Part shown: one piece after another, positions 33,518-41,554 of the stretch
Layout: each line of letters starts with the position of its first letter
How positions within the stretch are numbered: position 1 is the stretch's first letter
Assembly: GCA_902472305.1 (NCBI GenBank)
Contig: CABRNK010000019.1
Coordinates: 1-59,780, forward strand
Origin: Hominenteromicrobium sp900549945
GTDB lineage: Bacteria; Bacillota; Clostridia; Oscillospirales; Acutalibacteraceae
Length of the DNA: 59,780 nt
Direction: 5' to 3'
Made by a program: the position numbers and the translations under genes
Notes under the pieces: generated by a model
Databases searched by the model: none
The model's input: only the letters and a program-made list of their open reading frames with translations
Told to the model about the DNA's origin: nothing

Positions 33518-34864
33518 ATGGGAAATGATTATCTGACAAAGAAAAAGCCGCTTTCGGCGCTTTTGGTGTTTGCACTGCCGATCATCATAGGCAACCTCTT
33601 CCAGCAGACCTACACGATGGTGGACTCCGCCGTCGTAGGGCGCTTCGTCGGCGAGCAGGCGCTCGCGGCCGTCGGCGCCTCCTACTCACTGACGAATATC
33701 TTCATCTGCGTGGCGATCGGCGGTGGCATGGGCGCGTCGGTCACGGTCAGCCGGTATTTCGGCGGCAAATCGTACGGCAAAATGAAAACGGCCATTTCCA
33801 CGGTGTGCCTTTCCTTTCTCGGCATCAGCGTGCTGCTCGGCGGCGTCGGACTGCTTTTCAGCCGCAGCATCATGGTGCTGCTCAACACACCGGCAGATGT
33901 TCTGGACATGGCGGTCGAGTATCTGGACATCTATTTCTACGGCCTGCCGTTCCTCTTTATGTACAACGTGCTTTCGGCGATGTTCAACGCGCTCGGCAAA
34001 TCCAAAATCCCGCTGTGCTTCTTGATTTTTTCCTCGCTCCTCAACATCGCGCTCGATTTCCTGCTCGTCACCCGCTTTCAGATGGGGGTTTCGGGCGTCG
34101 CGTGGGCGACGTGGATCGCGCAGGGGATTTCGGCGGTGCTCTCCTTTGCCGTGCTGGTCTGGGAGCTGAAGAAGCTCGGCTGCGGCAAGGTGAAGCTGTA
34201 CGACCCTGCGGAGCTCTGGCGCATGACAAAGATCGCGCTGCCCTCGATTTTGCAGCAGTCCACGGTGTCGATCGGTATGATGCTGGTCCAGTCCGTCGTC
34301 AACGGGTTCGGCTCCGAGGCGCTTGCGGGCTTCTCGGCGGCGATGCGGATCGAATCGATCTGCATCGTGCCGATGGCGGGCATCGGCAACGCGATTTCCT
34401 CTTATACGGCGCAGAACATCGGGGCGAAGAAGCTCGACCGCGTCGTGCAGGGCTACCGCGCGGCGCAGGGGATGGTCGTGGTCTGCGCCGCGGCGATCTG
34501 CCTCGTGCTTGAGCTGTTCCACGGGCCGATCATCTCGGTCTTTCTCGGGGCGGACGGCACGGCGGCCGCCGTTTCCACAGGTCAGGGCTACCTGCAGTTT
34601 ATGGGCTGGTTCTTCTGCCTGATCGGCTTTAAGATGACGGTGGACGGCCTGCTGCGCGGCGCGGGCGACATGAAGATGTTTACGGTTGCAAACCTCGTAA
34701 ACCTGTGCATCCGCGTCGTGGTGGCGGTTCTGTTCGCGCCGCGCTTCGGCATCGCGATGGTCTGGTACGCCGTGCCGATCGGCTGGTTTGCAAACTGGGC
34801 GATCTCCTTCGCCCAGTACCGCACGGGAAAATGGCGCAAAAAGGCGGTGGCTGCGCAGCCGTGA
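33518..34864 (+). CDS. MATE family multidrug efflux transporter
   Basis: 448 residues with about twelve hydrophobic segments in two related halves. The first helix pair carries LPIIIGNLFQQTYTMVDSAVVGRFVG (residues ~20-45), a MatE hallmark. The second half repeats the pattern (LPSILQQSTVSIGMMLVQSVVN near residue 240). MATE proteins export cationic drugs or metabolites using a Na+ or H+ gradient. CCGGAGGG precedes ATG 33518. The longer frame upstream covers noncoding DNA. The gene is alone between terminators; no regulator is adjacent. Confidence 0.92.
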   Translation: MGNDYLTKKKPLSALLVFALPIIIGNLFQQTYTMVDSAVVGRFVGEQALAAVGASYSLTNIFICVAIGGGMGASVTVSRYFGGKSYGKMKTAISTVCLSFLGISVLLGGVGLLFSRSIMVLLNTPADVLDMAVEYLDIYFYGLPFLFMYNVLSAMFNALGKSKIPLCFLIFSSLLNIALDFLLVTRFQMGVSGVAWATWIAQGISAVLSFAVLVWELKKLGCGKVKLYDPAELWRMTKIALPSILQQSTVSIGMMLVQSVVNGFGSEALAGFSAAMRIESICIVPMAGIGNAISSYTAQNIGAKKLDRVVQGYRAAQGMVVVCAAAICLVLELFHGPIISVFLGADGTAAAVSTGQGYLQFMGWFFCLIGFKMTVDGLLRGAGDMKMFTVANLVNLCIRVVVAVLFAPRFGIAMVWYAVPIGWFANWAISFAQYRTGKWRKKAVAAQP

Positions 34865-34940
34865 TGTGAAATCCCGGCGGCTCTCGGCAAGGCATAAAAA
34901 TACAGGCGGCCGCCCTTTGTGCGCGGTCCCTGCTCAGAGT

Positions 34941-34974
34941 CCGCGTGTCCCACGGTGGGGCGCGCGGATTTTCT
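34941..34974 (+). terminator. Terminator after the MATE gene
   Basis: An 11-bp stem with two wobble pairs (34941-34951 with 34957-34967) is followed by ATTTTCT. Confidence 0.7.
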
Positions 34975-34975
34975 A

Positions 34976-35004
34976 TTGAAATTTCCCAGGAATTTGTGTA
35001 TGCT
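34976..35004 (+). promoter_or_regulatory. Promoter of nnr
   Basis: TTGAAA (34976-34981), a 17-base spacer and TATGCT (34999-35004), 35 bases before the nnr ATG. Confidence 0.72.
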
Positions 35005-35039
35005 AGAGGTATAAAGTACAGACAGGGGGAGTGCGGTTC

Positions 35040-36548
35040 ATGGTGGTTTTGAAGGCGGCGGAAATCCGCGGGCTGGAGGAATGCGCGGTGGAATCCGGCG
35101 TTTCGATGGAAACGCTGATGGAAAACGCCGGCGCGGCGGTCGCGGCGTATATTGGGGAGCAGATCGAGGTGCGCGGCAAAAGTGCAGTGATTCTCTGCGG
35201 CAAGGGCAACAACGGCGGCGACGGCTTTGTAATCGCCCGCCTGCTCTCGAAGGCCGGGGCGAAGGTGACGGTCGTGCTGATGCAGGGAGCGCCGGCGTCG
35301 GCGCTCGCGAAGCAGGCGTACGACAAGATGCACAAGGGGATCGACATCATGCTGGCGCGCGCGGCCGGAAAGGCGATCGATAAGGCCGACCTGATCGTGG
35401 ACGCAATATTCGGCTTCAGCTTTCATGGCCGGATGCCGCAGGCAATGGAGCCCGTCATCGCGCGCGCGAACGCTTCGAAGGCGCTGCGCGTTTCGGTAGA
35501 CCTGCCGAGCGGCGCGGAGTGCGATACCGGCGCTGTGAACGGGGCGTGCTTCCGTGCCCGGCATACGGTGACCTTCACGGCGATGAAGCCCGCATGCGTT
35601 GTCTACCCGGCGGCGGCCTGCTGCGGGCGCACGGTCGTGCGGCAGGTCGGCATCCGCCGGGAGTTTCTGCAGCTTCTGCCGTACGACACGGCCTCGGTGC
35701 AGCTCGGCGACCTCTGCCCGCTGTTCCCGAAGCGCGACCCCGAGGGGCACAAGGGCACCTACGGGCGGCTGCTCATGCTCTGCGGCAGCATCGGCATGGC
35801 GGGGGCGTGCATCATGGCGGCGCGCGGTGCGCTGCGCGCCGGCGTGGGGCTTTTGAATATCGCCGTTCCGCATGCGCTTTACCCGGTTTTGGCGCCCGCT
35901 GTGCCGGAGGCCGTGTTCACGCTGTATGACCCGGAGGATACGTCGTTCCCGAGCGTGCTCGAGGCGCTCGAAAGGGCGGAGGCCTGCCTGATCGGATGCG
36001 GCCTCGGCACCGCGCCGTATGCGCAGCGGCTGGTGCACACCGTGCTCGAGCGCGCCGCCTGCCCGGTGGTGCTCGATGCGGACGCGCTGAACATCCTCTC
36101 GGAATCGCCGGAAAAGCTGCTGACGCCGCATGTGCCGGTGATCGTAACGCCGCATCCCGGCGAGATGGCGCGGCTGTCCAAAAAGCTGATGGAGGATCTC
36201 AGCGCGGACCGCATCCGGACAGCGCGGGAGTTTTCCGCGAAATACCGCGTGATCACGGTTTTAAAGGGTGCGGGCACGATCACCGCCGCGCCGGACGGCG
36301 AGGTGCGCGTCAACACGACAGGCAACCCGGGCATGGCGAAGGGCGGCAGCGGCGATGTGCTCGCGGGCATGGTGGGCGCGCTTGCGGCGCAGGGCATGAA
36401 GCCGTTCGAGGCGGCCTACGCCGCCGTGTGCATCCACGGCGCGGCAGGCGACCGCTGTGCGGAAAAGCTCTCGCAGCACGCGATGCTGCCCACGGACCTG
36501 ATCGAAGCGCTGCCCGCGGTTTTCCGCGAAATCGAGGGCAAGTCCTGA
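35040..36548 (+). CDS. nnr: Bifunctional NAD(P)H-hydrate repair enzyme
   Basis: About 502 residues. The N-terminal NAD(P)HX epimerase domain (residues 1-210) carries LCGKGNNGGDGFVIAR and VDAIFGFSF. The C-terminal ADP-dependent NAD(P)HX dehydratase domain (~225-500) carries GTYGRLLMLCGS, VIVTPHPGEMARL and the phosphate motif NPGMAKGGSGDVLAG. It repairs hydrated NADH and NADPH. ATG 35040 is chosen because GGGGGAG ends 9 bases upstream; GTG 35031 is too close to that site. In related bacteria nnr is often followed by alr and a mazEF pair. Here mazF follows directly. Confidence 0.95.
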   Translation: MVVLKAAEIRGLEECAVESGVSMETLMENAGAAVAAYIGEQIEVRGKSAVILCGKGNNGGDGFVIARLLSKAGAKVTVVLMQGAPASALAKQAYDKMHKGIDIMLARAAGKAIDKADLIVDAIFGFSFHGRMPQAMEPVIARANASKALRVSVDLPSGAECDTGAVNGACFRARHTVTFTAMKPACVVYPAAACCGRTVVRQVGIRREFLQLLPYDTASVQLGDLCPLFPKRDPEGHKGTYGRLLMLCGSIGMAGACIMAARGALRAGVGLLNIAVPHALYPVLAPAVPEAVFTLYDPEDTSFPSVLEALERAEACLIGCGLGTAPYAQRLVHTVLERAACPVVLDADALNILSESPEKLLTPHVPVIVTPHPGEMARLSKKLMEDLSADRIRTAREFSAKYRVITVLKGAGTITAAPDGEVRVNTTGNPGMAKGGSGDVLAGMVGALAAQGMKPFEAAYAAVCIHGAAGDRCAEKLSQHAMLPTDLIEALPAVFREIEGKS

Positions 36549-36554
36549 TTTTCC

Positions 36555-36583
36555 TTCACAGAATTCACACGCCCGAATAAAAT
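36555..36583 (+). promoter_or_regulatory. Candidate promoter of mazF
   Basis: TTCACA (36555-36560), a 17-base spacer and TAAAAT (36578-36583) lie in the 122-base gap between nnr and mazF. Confidence 0.6.
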
Positions 36584-36670
36584 AGAACAGGCGCTGATCT
36601 ATTTGATGTTTAAGCGTCCGCAAAACGGGCAAGAATAGGATCGAAAGATCAAATTCGGAGTGTGAAAACC

Positions 36671-37018
36671 GTGAACGTACGCAGAGGAGATATTTACTAC
36701 GCAGATTTGAGCCCCGTCGTGGGCAGCGAGCAGGGCGGTGTCCGCCCGGTTCTGATCGTCCAGAACGATGTGGGCAACCGGTTCAGCCCGACGGTGATCG
36801 CCGCGGCGATCACAAGCCAGCGGGATAAGACGAACCTGCCGACGCACATTGCCTTGCATGCAGACCGCACCGGCCTGCAAAAGGATTCCATTGTGCTGCT
36901 CGAGCAGGTCAGAACCATCGATAAGCACCGACTTAAGGAAAAGATGGGCAAGCTCGACGACGACGCCATGCAGCGCGTCAATGAAGCGATCGGCATCAGC
37001 TTCGGCCTTTCTACATAG
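36671..37018 (+). CDS. mazF: MazF/PemK-type endoribonuclease toxin
   Basis: About 115 residues. The MazF hallmark N-terminus VRRGDIYYADLSPVVGSEQG, catalytic-region Arg in GGVRPVLIVQND, and TVIAAAITSQ are all intact, so it should be an active sequence-specific mRNA interferase. GTG 36671 has GGAG 10 bases upstream; GTG 36662 directly abuts that site. No MazE or ribbon-helix-helix antitoxin is visible: the 122 bases to nnr are too short, and the downstream region is a terminator. The antitoxin may be encoded elsewhere, or the protein may work without one. Confidence 0.94.
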   Translation: MNVRRGDIYYADLSPVVGSEQGGVRPVLIVQNDVGNRFSPTVIAAAITSQRDKTNLPTHIALHADRTGLQKDSIVLLEQVRTIDKHRLKEKMGKLDDDAMQRVNEAIGISFGLST

Positions 37019-37029
37019 AGGCCGGGCAT

Positions 37030-37086
37030 AAAAAGGCAAGCGCCGCCGCTCCTGAAAGCAGGAGGACGGCGTTTGCCTTTTTTGGA
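37030..37086 (+). terminator. Strong terminator after mazF
   Basis: A stem of about 24 bp (AAAAAGGCAAGCGCCG... at about 37030-37054 with 37059-37083) and T6 follow the gene. Confidence 0.9.
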
Positions 37087-37122
37087 ATAAAATGCTGAAT
37101 TGATATTTTCTTATAGAGGGAC

Positions 37123-37155
37123 TAAGGGACGGCATTGGCAAAATACCGTCCCCTA
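37123..37155. repeat. Inverted repeat at the left edge of the AT-rich island
   Basis: GGGACGG (37126-37132) and CCGTCCC (37146-37152), with partly matching flanks, surround a 13-base AT-rich centre. It lies where base composition drops sharply, just before csoR. It could mark an insertion boundary or be an orphan hairpin; there is no T-run. Confidence 0.5.
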
Positions 37156-37179
37156 ATCTTCATGTCAAAGCGGTAGGTC

Positions 37180-37229
37180 TTGACTTTCCGGAAAAAAACA
37201 GTACAATATACACATACCCCCAACAGTAT
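37180..37229 (+). promoter_or_regulatory. csoR promoter with CsoR-like operator
   Basis: TTGACT (37180-37185), a 16-base spacer and TACAAT (37202-37207). The sequence ATACCCCCAACAGTAT at 37214-37229, just downstream, matches 13 of 16 bases of the operator before the ATPase gene. This suggests autoregulation by CsoR. Confidence 0.72.
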
Positions 37230-37242
37230 AGGAGCGTTGAAA

Positions 37243-37518
37243 ATGAAACAATGTATGGATGCTGAAAATCTGCACCGCAGATTAAAAAAAATAATTGGAC
37301 AAGTTCAGGCGATTGACAGAATGGTGGATGAGGATGTTCCCTGTGAAGATATTCTATCCCAGCTTAATGCCGCTAAATCCGCATTGCATAAATGCGGACA
37401 GGTAGTGCTTGAAGGACACATTAAGCATTGTGTAAAAGACGGGATAGAGCACGGAGACGCAGACAAAACGATTGAGGATTTTACGAAAGCGGTAGAGCGT
37501 TTCGCCAATATGGGATAA
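37243..37518 (+). CDS. csoR: CsoR family metal-sensing repressor
   Basis: 91 residues, all-helical. It carries the Cu(I)-type ligand set Cys34 (DVPCEDIL), His59 and Cys63 (GHIKHC), corresponding to the C-H-C triad of copper-sensing CsoR, rather than FrmR or RcnR ligands. The N-terminal MDAENLHRRLKKIIGQVQ is the family hallmark. It should repress in the apo form and leave DNA on metal binding. ATG 37243 has AGGAG 8 bases upstream. Codons are AT-rich, unlike the chromosomal genes around. It is followed by its own terminator and then the metal ATPase gene. Confidence 0.9.
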   Translation: MKQCMDAENLHRRLKKIIGQVQAIDRMVDEDVPCEDILSQLNAAKSALHKCGQVVLEGHIKHCVKDGIEHGDADKTIEDFTKAVERFANMG

Positions 37519-37530
37519 TGAGTTTTAGCC

Positions 37531-37565
37531 GAAAAGCAGTCGAAATAGACTGCTTTTCTCTTTTA
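37531..37565 (+). terminator. Terminator of csoR
   Basis: An 11-bp perfect stem (37531-37541 with 37548-37558) with T-rich tail CTCTTTTA. Confidence 0.85.
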
Positions 37566-37570
37566 CCGCC

Positions 37571-37623
37571 TTGACAAACCAATACCCCCTATGGTATTCT
37601 GTACCTATACCCCATAAGGTATA
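37571..37623 (+). promoter_or_regulatory. Metal-ATPase promoter with two CsoR-like operators
   Basis: TTGACA (37571-37576), an 18-base spacer and TATTCT (37595-37600). The near-palindrome ATACCCCCTATGGTAT (37582-37597) overlaps the spacer and -10. A second copy, TATACCCCATAAGGTATA (37606-37623), lies over the start region. Both have the CCCC-centred form of CsoR sites. Confidence 0.8.
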
Positions 37624-37638
37624 TAACGGAGGGCTTTG

Positions 37639-39519
37639 ATGAAATCATTTATGGGAAAAATTGAACACCTGCTTGAACTCGGCGGCACAAAAAAAGATAT
37701 AACACTCCTTACTATTTCGGGCGCTGCCCTGCTTTTCAGTCTGACAGGCATATTGGATTTTCTGCCTTTCAATATTGCTTGGGTTTCAATCATTCTGTGT
37801 GGTGTACCGATTATTTTAGAAGCGATTGTCGGACTCGTCACGGCGTTTGATATTAAAGCGGATGTGCTGGTATCGCTTGCGCTGATTGCTTCTGTCTGTA
37901 TTGGCGAGGATTTTGCGGCGGGCGAGGTTGCCTTTATTATGCAGATCGGCGCTCTGCTTGAAGATTTAACCGTAGCAAAAGCAAGAGCGGGCATTGAAAA
38001 ATTAGTAAAGCTGACGCCACAGACAGCAAGAGTTGTTTCGGGCGGCGCAGAGTCGGTTATTCCTGCAAGCGAGGTGAAAATCGGAGATATTCTCCGTGTT
38101 CTTCCGGGCGAGGGAATTGCTGTTGACGGTGTTATCACTTCGGGACAAACTTCGATTGACCAAGCGGTTATGACGGGCGAGCCTATCCCTGTCGATAAAA
38201 CGGTTGGCGATGAGGTATCGAGCGGAACAGTAAACCGATTTGGCACTTTTGAAATGAGGGCAACAAAGGTTGGCGAGGACAGCTCTATTCAGCGAATGAT
38301 TAGCCTTGTGCAGTCGGCGGATGCAGGTAAAGCAAAGATTGTCGGTATGGCGGACAGATGGGCAACTTGGATTGTGGTAATCGCTCTGACTGCCGCTGCT
38401 CTGACTTGGGCGATAACGGGAGAGATTATCCGTGCGGTTACAATTCTTGTTGTGTTCTGCCCCTGCGCTTTGGTGCTTGCAACGCCTACCGCGATTATGG
38501 CGGCAATTGGCAACGCTGCGAAGCACAGCTTCCTTGTGCGTGAGGGAGACGCTTTGGAACGGCTGTCAAAGGTTTTAAAAATCACTTTTGATAAAACAGG
38601 AACGCTGACTTACGGAACGCCGAAAGTCGTTGCGGCCAAATCTCTTTCGGACAATTATACGGAACAGGACATTTATTCTCTTGCCGCTGCTGCGGAGCAG
38701 TTTTCAGAACATCCGCTTGGAAAGGCGATTGTGAATTGTTACAAACAGCACACAGATACCCCCATTTCAAATGCGACAGATTTTGAAATGCAGCTCGGGC
38801 GGGGCGTATGCGCTGTTGTAGATGGAAAGCGTATTCTTGCGGGCAATATAGATATGATAAGCGAGAACAAAATAGTTTGTAAAACAAATCCTGAAATTCA
38901 AGGCTTTTTGAACAGCGGCAGCACAGTAACCTACATAGCCGCAGAAAACGAGGTTGTCGGGTATCTTATATTATCGGATACAATTCGAAAAGAAAGCGGC
39001 GCAATGCTGAACGCCTTGCAAAGCTGCGGCGTTCAGCCCGTACTCTTGACAGGGGACAATGAGAATTCCGCAAACAGCATTGCAAAGCAGCTTAACATAA
39101 ATGAGGTGTACGCCAACTGTTTGCCTGAAGATAAGCTGAAGCTGATTGAAAAATACCAAGAGGACGAACAGCCTGTTTGTATGATTGGCGATGGTATCAA
39201 TGACGCTCCCGCCTTGAAAAAAGCAGCGGTTGGTATTGCAATGGGCGGGATTGGGAGCGATATTGCAGTAGACGCAGCGGATATTGTATTGGTGGATGAC
39301 GAAGTAAAGGAGCTTCCGCACTTAATATCGCTTTCCAAGCGAATGATGACTGCGATAAAGATTAACTTGAGTTTTTCGATGGGACTTAACTTTCTTGCAA
39401 TCGTGCTTGCTATGACGGGGATTTTAAATCCTGTTGTCGGTGCGCTTGTTCACAATGCAGGCTCAGTGCTTGTCATTATAAATTCAGCTCTGCTGTTAAA
39501 ATGGAGGAAAAGGAAATGA
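37639..39519 (+). CDS. Heavy-metal-translocating P1B-type ATPase
   Basis: About 626 residues. Features in order: membrane helices; actuator motif TGEPIP (near residue 178); CPC metal-site motif in VFCPCALVLATPTA (near 280); phosphorylation motif DKTGTLTYG (near 318); HP motif SEHPLGKA; GDGINDAPALKKA hinge (near 515); and two C-terminal helices. There is no N-terminal HMA domain. The C-terminal LVHNAGSVLVIINS lacks the MxxSS pattern of canonical CopA and is closer to Zn/Cd-type pumps, while the linked CsoR has copper ligands, so the metal is unsettled. ATG 37639 follows GGAGGG. The stop overlaps the next small ORF. Confidence 0.92.
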   Translation: MKSFMGKIEHLLELGGTKKDITLLTISGAALLFSLTGILDFLPFNIAWVSIILCGVPIILEAIVGLVTAFDIKADVLVSLALIASVCIGEDFAAGEVAFIMQIGALLEDLTVAKARAGIEKLVKLTPQTARVVSGGAESVIPASEVKIGDILRVLPGEGIAVDGVITSGQTSIDQAVMTGEPIPVDKTVGDEVSSGTVNRFGTFEMRATKVGEDSSIQRMISLVQSADAGKAKIVGMADRWATWIVVIALTAAALTWAITGEIIRAVTILVVFCPCALVLATPTAIMAAIGNAAKHSFLVREGDALERLSKVLKITFDKTGTLTYGTPKVVAAKSLSDNYTEQDIYSLAAAAEQFSEHPLGKAIVNCYKQHTDTPISNATDFEMQLGRGVCAVVDGKRILAGNIDMISENKIVCKTNPEIQGFLNSGSTVTYIAAENEVVGYLILSDTIRKESGAMLNALQSCGVQPVLLTGDNENSANSIAKQLNINEVYANCLPEDKLKLIEKYQEDEQPVCMIGDGINDAPALKKAAVGIAMGGIGSDIAVDAADIVLVDDEVKELPHLISLSKRMMTAIKINLSFSMGLNFLAIVLAMTGILNPVVGALVHNAGSVLVIINSALLLKWRKRK

Positions 39520-39590
39520 TGATTTCCTTTGTCGGTCCGCTACTCGGTGCTTTGATTGCCGGCGCAGGTATCCATTATCTTGTAGAATAA
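39516..39590 (+). CDS. 24-residue membrane peptide coupled to the metal ATPase
   Basis: ATG 39516 overlaps the ATPase stop (ATGA), with AAGGA just upstream. 24 codons end in TAA at 39588-39590. The peptide is almost one hydrophobic helix with small residues spaced G7, G11, G16 and G18 (FVGPLLGALIAGAGIHYLVE), a glycine-zipper-like pattern, and one His. It could be a small pump partner or a truncated remnant of a longer small membrane protein. I know no exact family for it. Confidence 0.5.
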   Translation: MMISFVGPLLGALIAGAGIHYLVE

Positions 39591-39741
39591 AATGGGGAAT
39601 TGCAAGAAATCTGCGGTTTGTCATGAAATTAAAGGGGATATTGTTGAAAAAATAATGCAAAATTTACGGGATCTCTATTGTCTTTTCCCTTGGAGTGTGG
39701 TATCAATTTAAGGATATACAAAACAAAGAGGAGTCGGAAGC
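39591..39741. other. AT-rich right edge of the metal island, no gene seen
   Basis: These 151 bases lack a supportable ORF, terminator or recognisable attachment site. Base composition returns to GC-rich at the next gene, so an island boundary should lie within this stretch. Confidence 0.5.
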
Positions 39742-40959
39742 ATGCTTGGATTTTTGAAAAAGAACGGCGCGGCGCTCACCGCGCTTTCTGCGGCAGCGGC
39801 GGTGTTCCTTGTCCTGATGATGTTCACCGGACAGTGGCCGTGGCGTGCGAACGACTACAACACGTATGCCCTGCAGGCGGACGCATGGCTGCACGGGCGG
39901 CTCGATCTCGGGCAGGATTACCCGTGGCTGGAGCTCGCGGTGTACGATGGAAAATACTTTGCGAGCTTCCCGCCGTTCCCGTCGTATGTGCTGCTGCCGT
40001 TTGCCGTTTTCTGCGGGGCGGATACGCCGGACCATCTGATCGCGCTTTTCACAGCGGCGCTTGCCGTTTGGTATGCGGCGGCGCTGTACCGCGAGGCGGG
40101 CGGGGAGCGCGGCGCGCTGTTTTGGGTGCTGTTTTTGTTTCTCGGCACGGGCTACGCCTACATTGCGGTCAACGGCTACGTGTGGTTTCTCGCGCAGTCG
40201 ATGTGCTTCACGCTGTCTTTGATGGCGCTGACCTACGCGCTGCGCTGCGCCGGCGGACGCGCGCTGACCCTTTGGGCCTGTGCGGTCGGCTGCCGGCCGA
40301 TGGTGATCCTGTTTCTGCCGGTTCTGCTCGCGCTGCTCTGGCGCGCATGGCGTGCGGAAAATCCGGCGCCCGGGCTGGGGACGCTTCTGCGGAAAAAGCT
40401 GTACTGGTGCGCCGGGCCGGCTGTGCTTGCGGCCTCCTACCTGCTTTTGAACTTCCTGCGCTTCGGCGATGCGTTTGAGTTCGGGCACAATTATCTGCCG
40501 GAATTTGTGCGGGCGCCGCAGGGGCAGTTCAGCCTGTCGTATTTCTGGGAAAACGCCGCAAACCTGCTCCGGCTGCCGCGTTGGCAGGGCGACACGCAGC
40601 CGCTCGATTTCCCGCTGACCAACGGCATGGCATTCTGGCTTGTGAACCCGCTGCTGCCTGTGGCTGCCGCGGCGTGGGGCTGGGCTGTAAGGAAAAAGCG
40701 GCGGGAGCACCCGCTTCTGCTGTGGATGCTCCCGCCGCTCGTGCTGGCGTATATCTTTGTGCTCTGCTGCCACCGCACGCTCGGCGGCTGGCAGTTCGGC
40801 GACCGCTATCTGCTCGACGTGATGCCGTGGATCTTCTGCGGGCTGGTGCTCTGGAAGCCGAAGGGCCCGCGCTTTGGGAATGTGTGCGTTCCGCTGTTTG
40901 CCCTCGGCGCGGCGGTCAATTTCGCCGGGACAATTCAGGTCTACAGCCTTTGGAGCTGA
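39742..40959 (+). CDS. Polytopic membrane protein, GT-C glycosyltransferase-like
   Basis: 405 residues with about ten hydrophobic segments. An early extracytoplasmic loop rich in aromatic and acidic residues (QWPWRANDYNTYALQADAW, residues ~33-52, then LDLGQDYPWLE) resembles the first loop of PMT/GT39-type GT-C enzymes, which use lipid-linked sugars. The assignment is by topology and feel; no catalytic motif is certain. Ending: near the C-terminus GGWQFGDRYLLDVMPW. AAAGAGGAG precedes ATG 39742. Its stop is directly adjacent to the stop of the convergent GNAT gene, with no terminator between. Confidence 0.6.
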   Translation: MLGFLKKNGAALTALSAAAAVFLVLMMFTGQWPWRANDYNTYALQADAWLHGRLDLGQDYPWLELAVYDGKYFASFPPFPSYVLLPFAVFCGADTPDHLIALFTAALAVWYAAALYREAGGERGALFWVLFLFLGTGYAYIAVNGYVWFLAQSMCFTLSLMALTYALRCAGGRALTLWACAVGCRPMVILFLPVLLALLWRAWRAENPAPGLGTLLRKKLYWCAGPAVLAASYLLLNFLRFGDAFEFGHNYLPEFVRAPQGQFSLSYFWENAANLLRLPRWQGDTQPLDFPLTNGMAFWLVNPLLPVAAAAWGWAVRKKRREHPLLLWMLPPLVLAYIFVLCCHRTLGGWQFGDRYLLDVMPWIFCGLVLWKPKGPRFGNVCVPLFALGAAVNFAGTIQVYSLWS

Positions 40960-41481
40960 TCATTTCCCGGGGTTGTACGCCGTGAAAACGATGTGGGGCA
41001 TATCCGTGTGGTAGTAATGCTTCGTGAAGCGCTCGGTCTCCCGCATGCCGTTGCGCTTTGCGACATTCTGCGAGGCGGTGTTTGTATCGCGGATGATCGA
41101 GCACACGCTTTCGGCGTGCAGCACCTCGAATGCGTATATTTTGCACGCGGCGGCCGCCTCGGTCGCATAGCCGCGGTGCCAGTGCGCCTTTTCAAAGAGA
41201 TAGCCGATTTCGAGCGCCTCGCGCCCCTCGATGTCCTGCATCGTCAGGCCGCATTGGCCGATCATTTCGCCGGTCGCTTTCAGCTCGACCGCCCAGAGCC
41301 CGAAGCCGTACTGCGCGTAGCGGCCGAGCTGCCGGTCGAGCCATTCCTGCACCTCCGCGCTGCTGAAGGCGTGCCCGTAGGCGTACATCACGTCCGCGTC
41401 CTGCAAAATCCGGCACAGGGCGGGGAAGTCGTCCCGTGTCATCCGGCGCAGCCGCAGCCGCTCGGTTTCCAATATGTACAT
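40960..41481 (-). CDS. GNAT acetyltransferase, RimJ/RimL type
   Basis: 173 residues. The N-terminus ILETERLRLRRMTRDDF and the acetyl-CoA segment EIGYLFEKAHWHRGYATEAAAA (residues ~92-113) are typical of RimJ/RimL-like enzymes acting on protein N-termini or small amines. ATG 41481 is chosen because the conserved N-terminus begins there; a much longer frame upstream is a shadow of dcd. The gene converges on the membrane-protein gene with zero spacing between stop codons. The actual acceptor is unknown. Confidence 0.85.
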   Translation of the reverse strand: MYILETERLRLRRMTRDDFPALCRILQDADVMYAYGHAFSSAEVQEWLDRQLGRYAQYGFGLWAVELKATGEMIGQCGLTMQDIEGREALEIGYLFEKAHWHRGYATEAAAACKIYAFEVLHAESVCSIIRDTNTASQNVAKRNGMRETERFTKHYYHTDMPHIVFTAYNPGK

Positions 41482-41554
41482 AGAAATTTTCCTTTCCAAA
41501 TGCCTTGCATTCAAGCGTTCCGTCCAGCGGTATAAAATGAGAGGCCGGTATATG

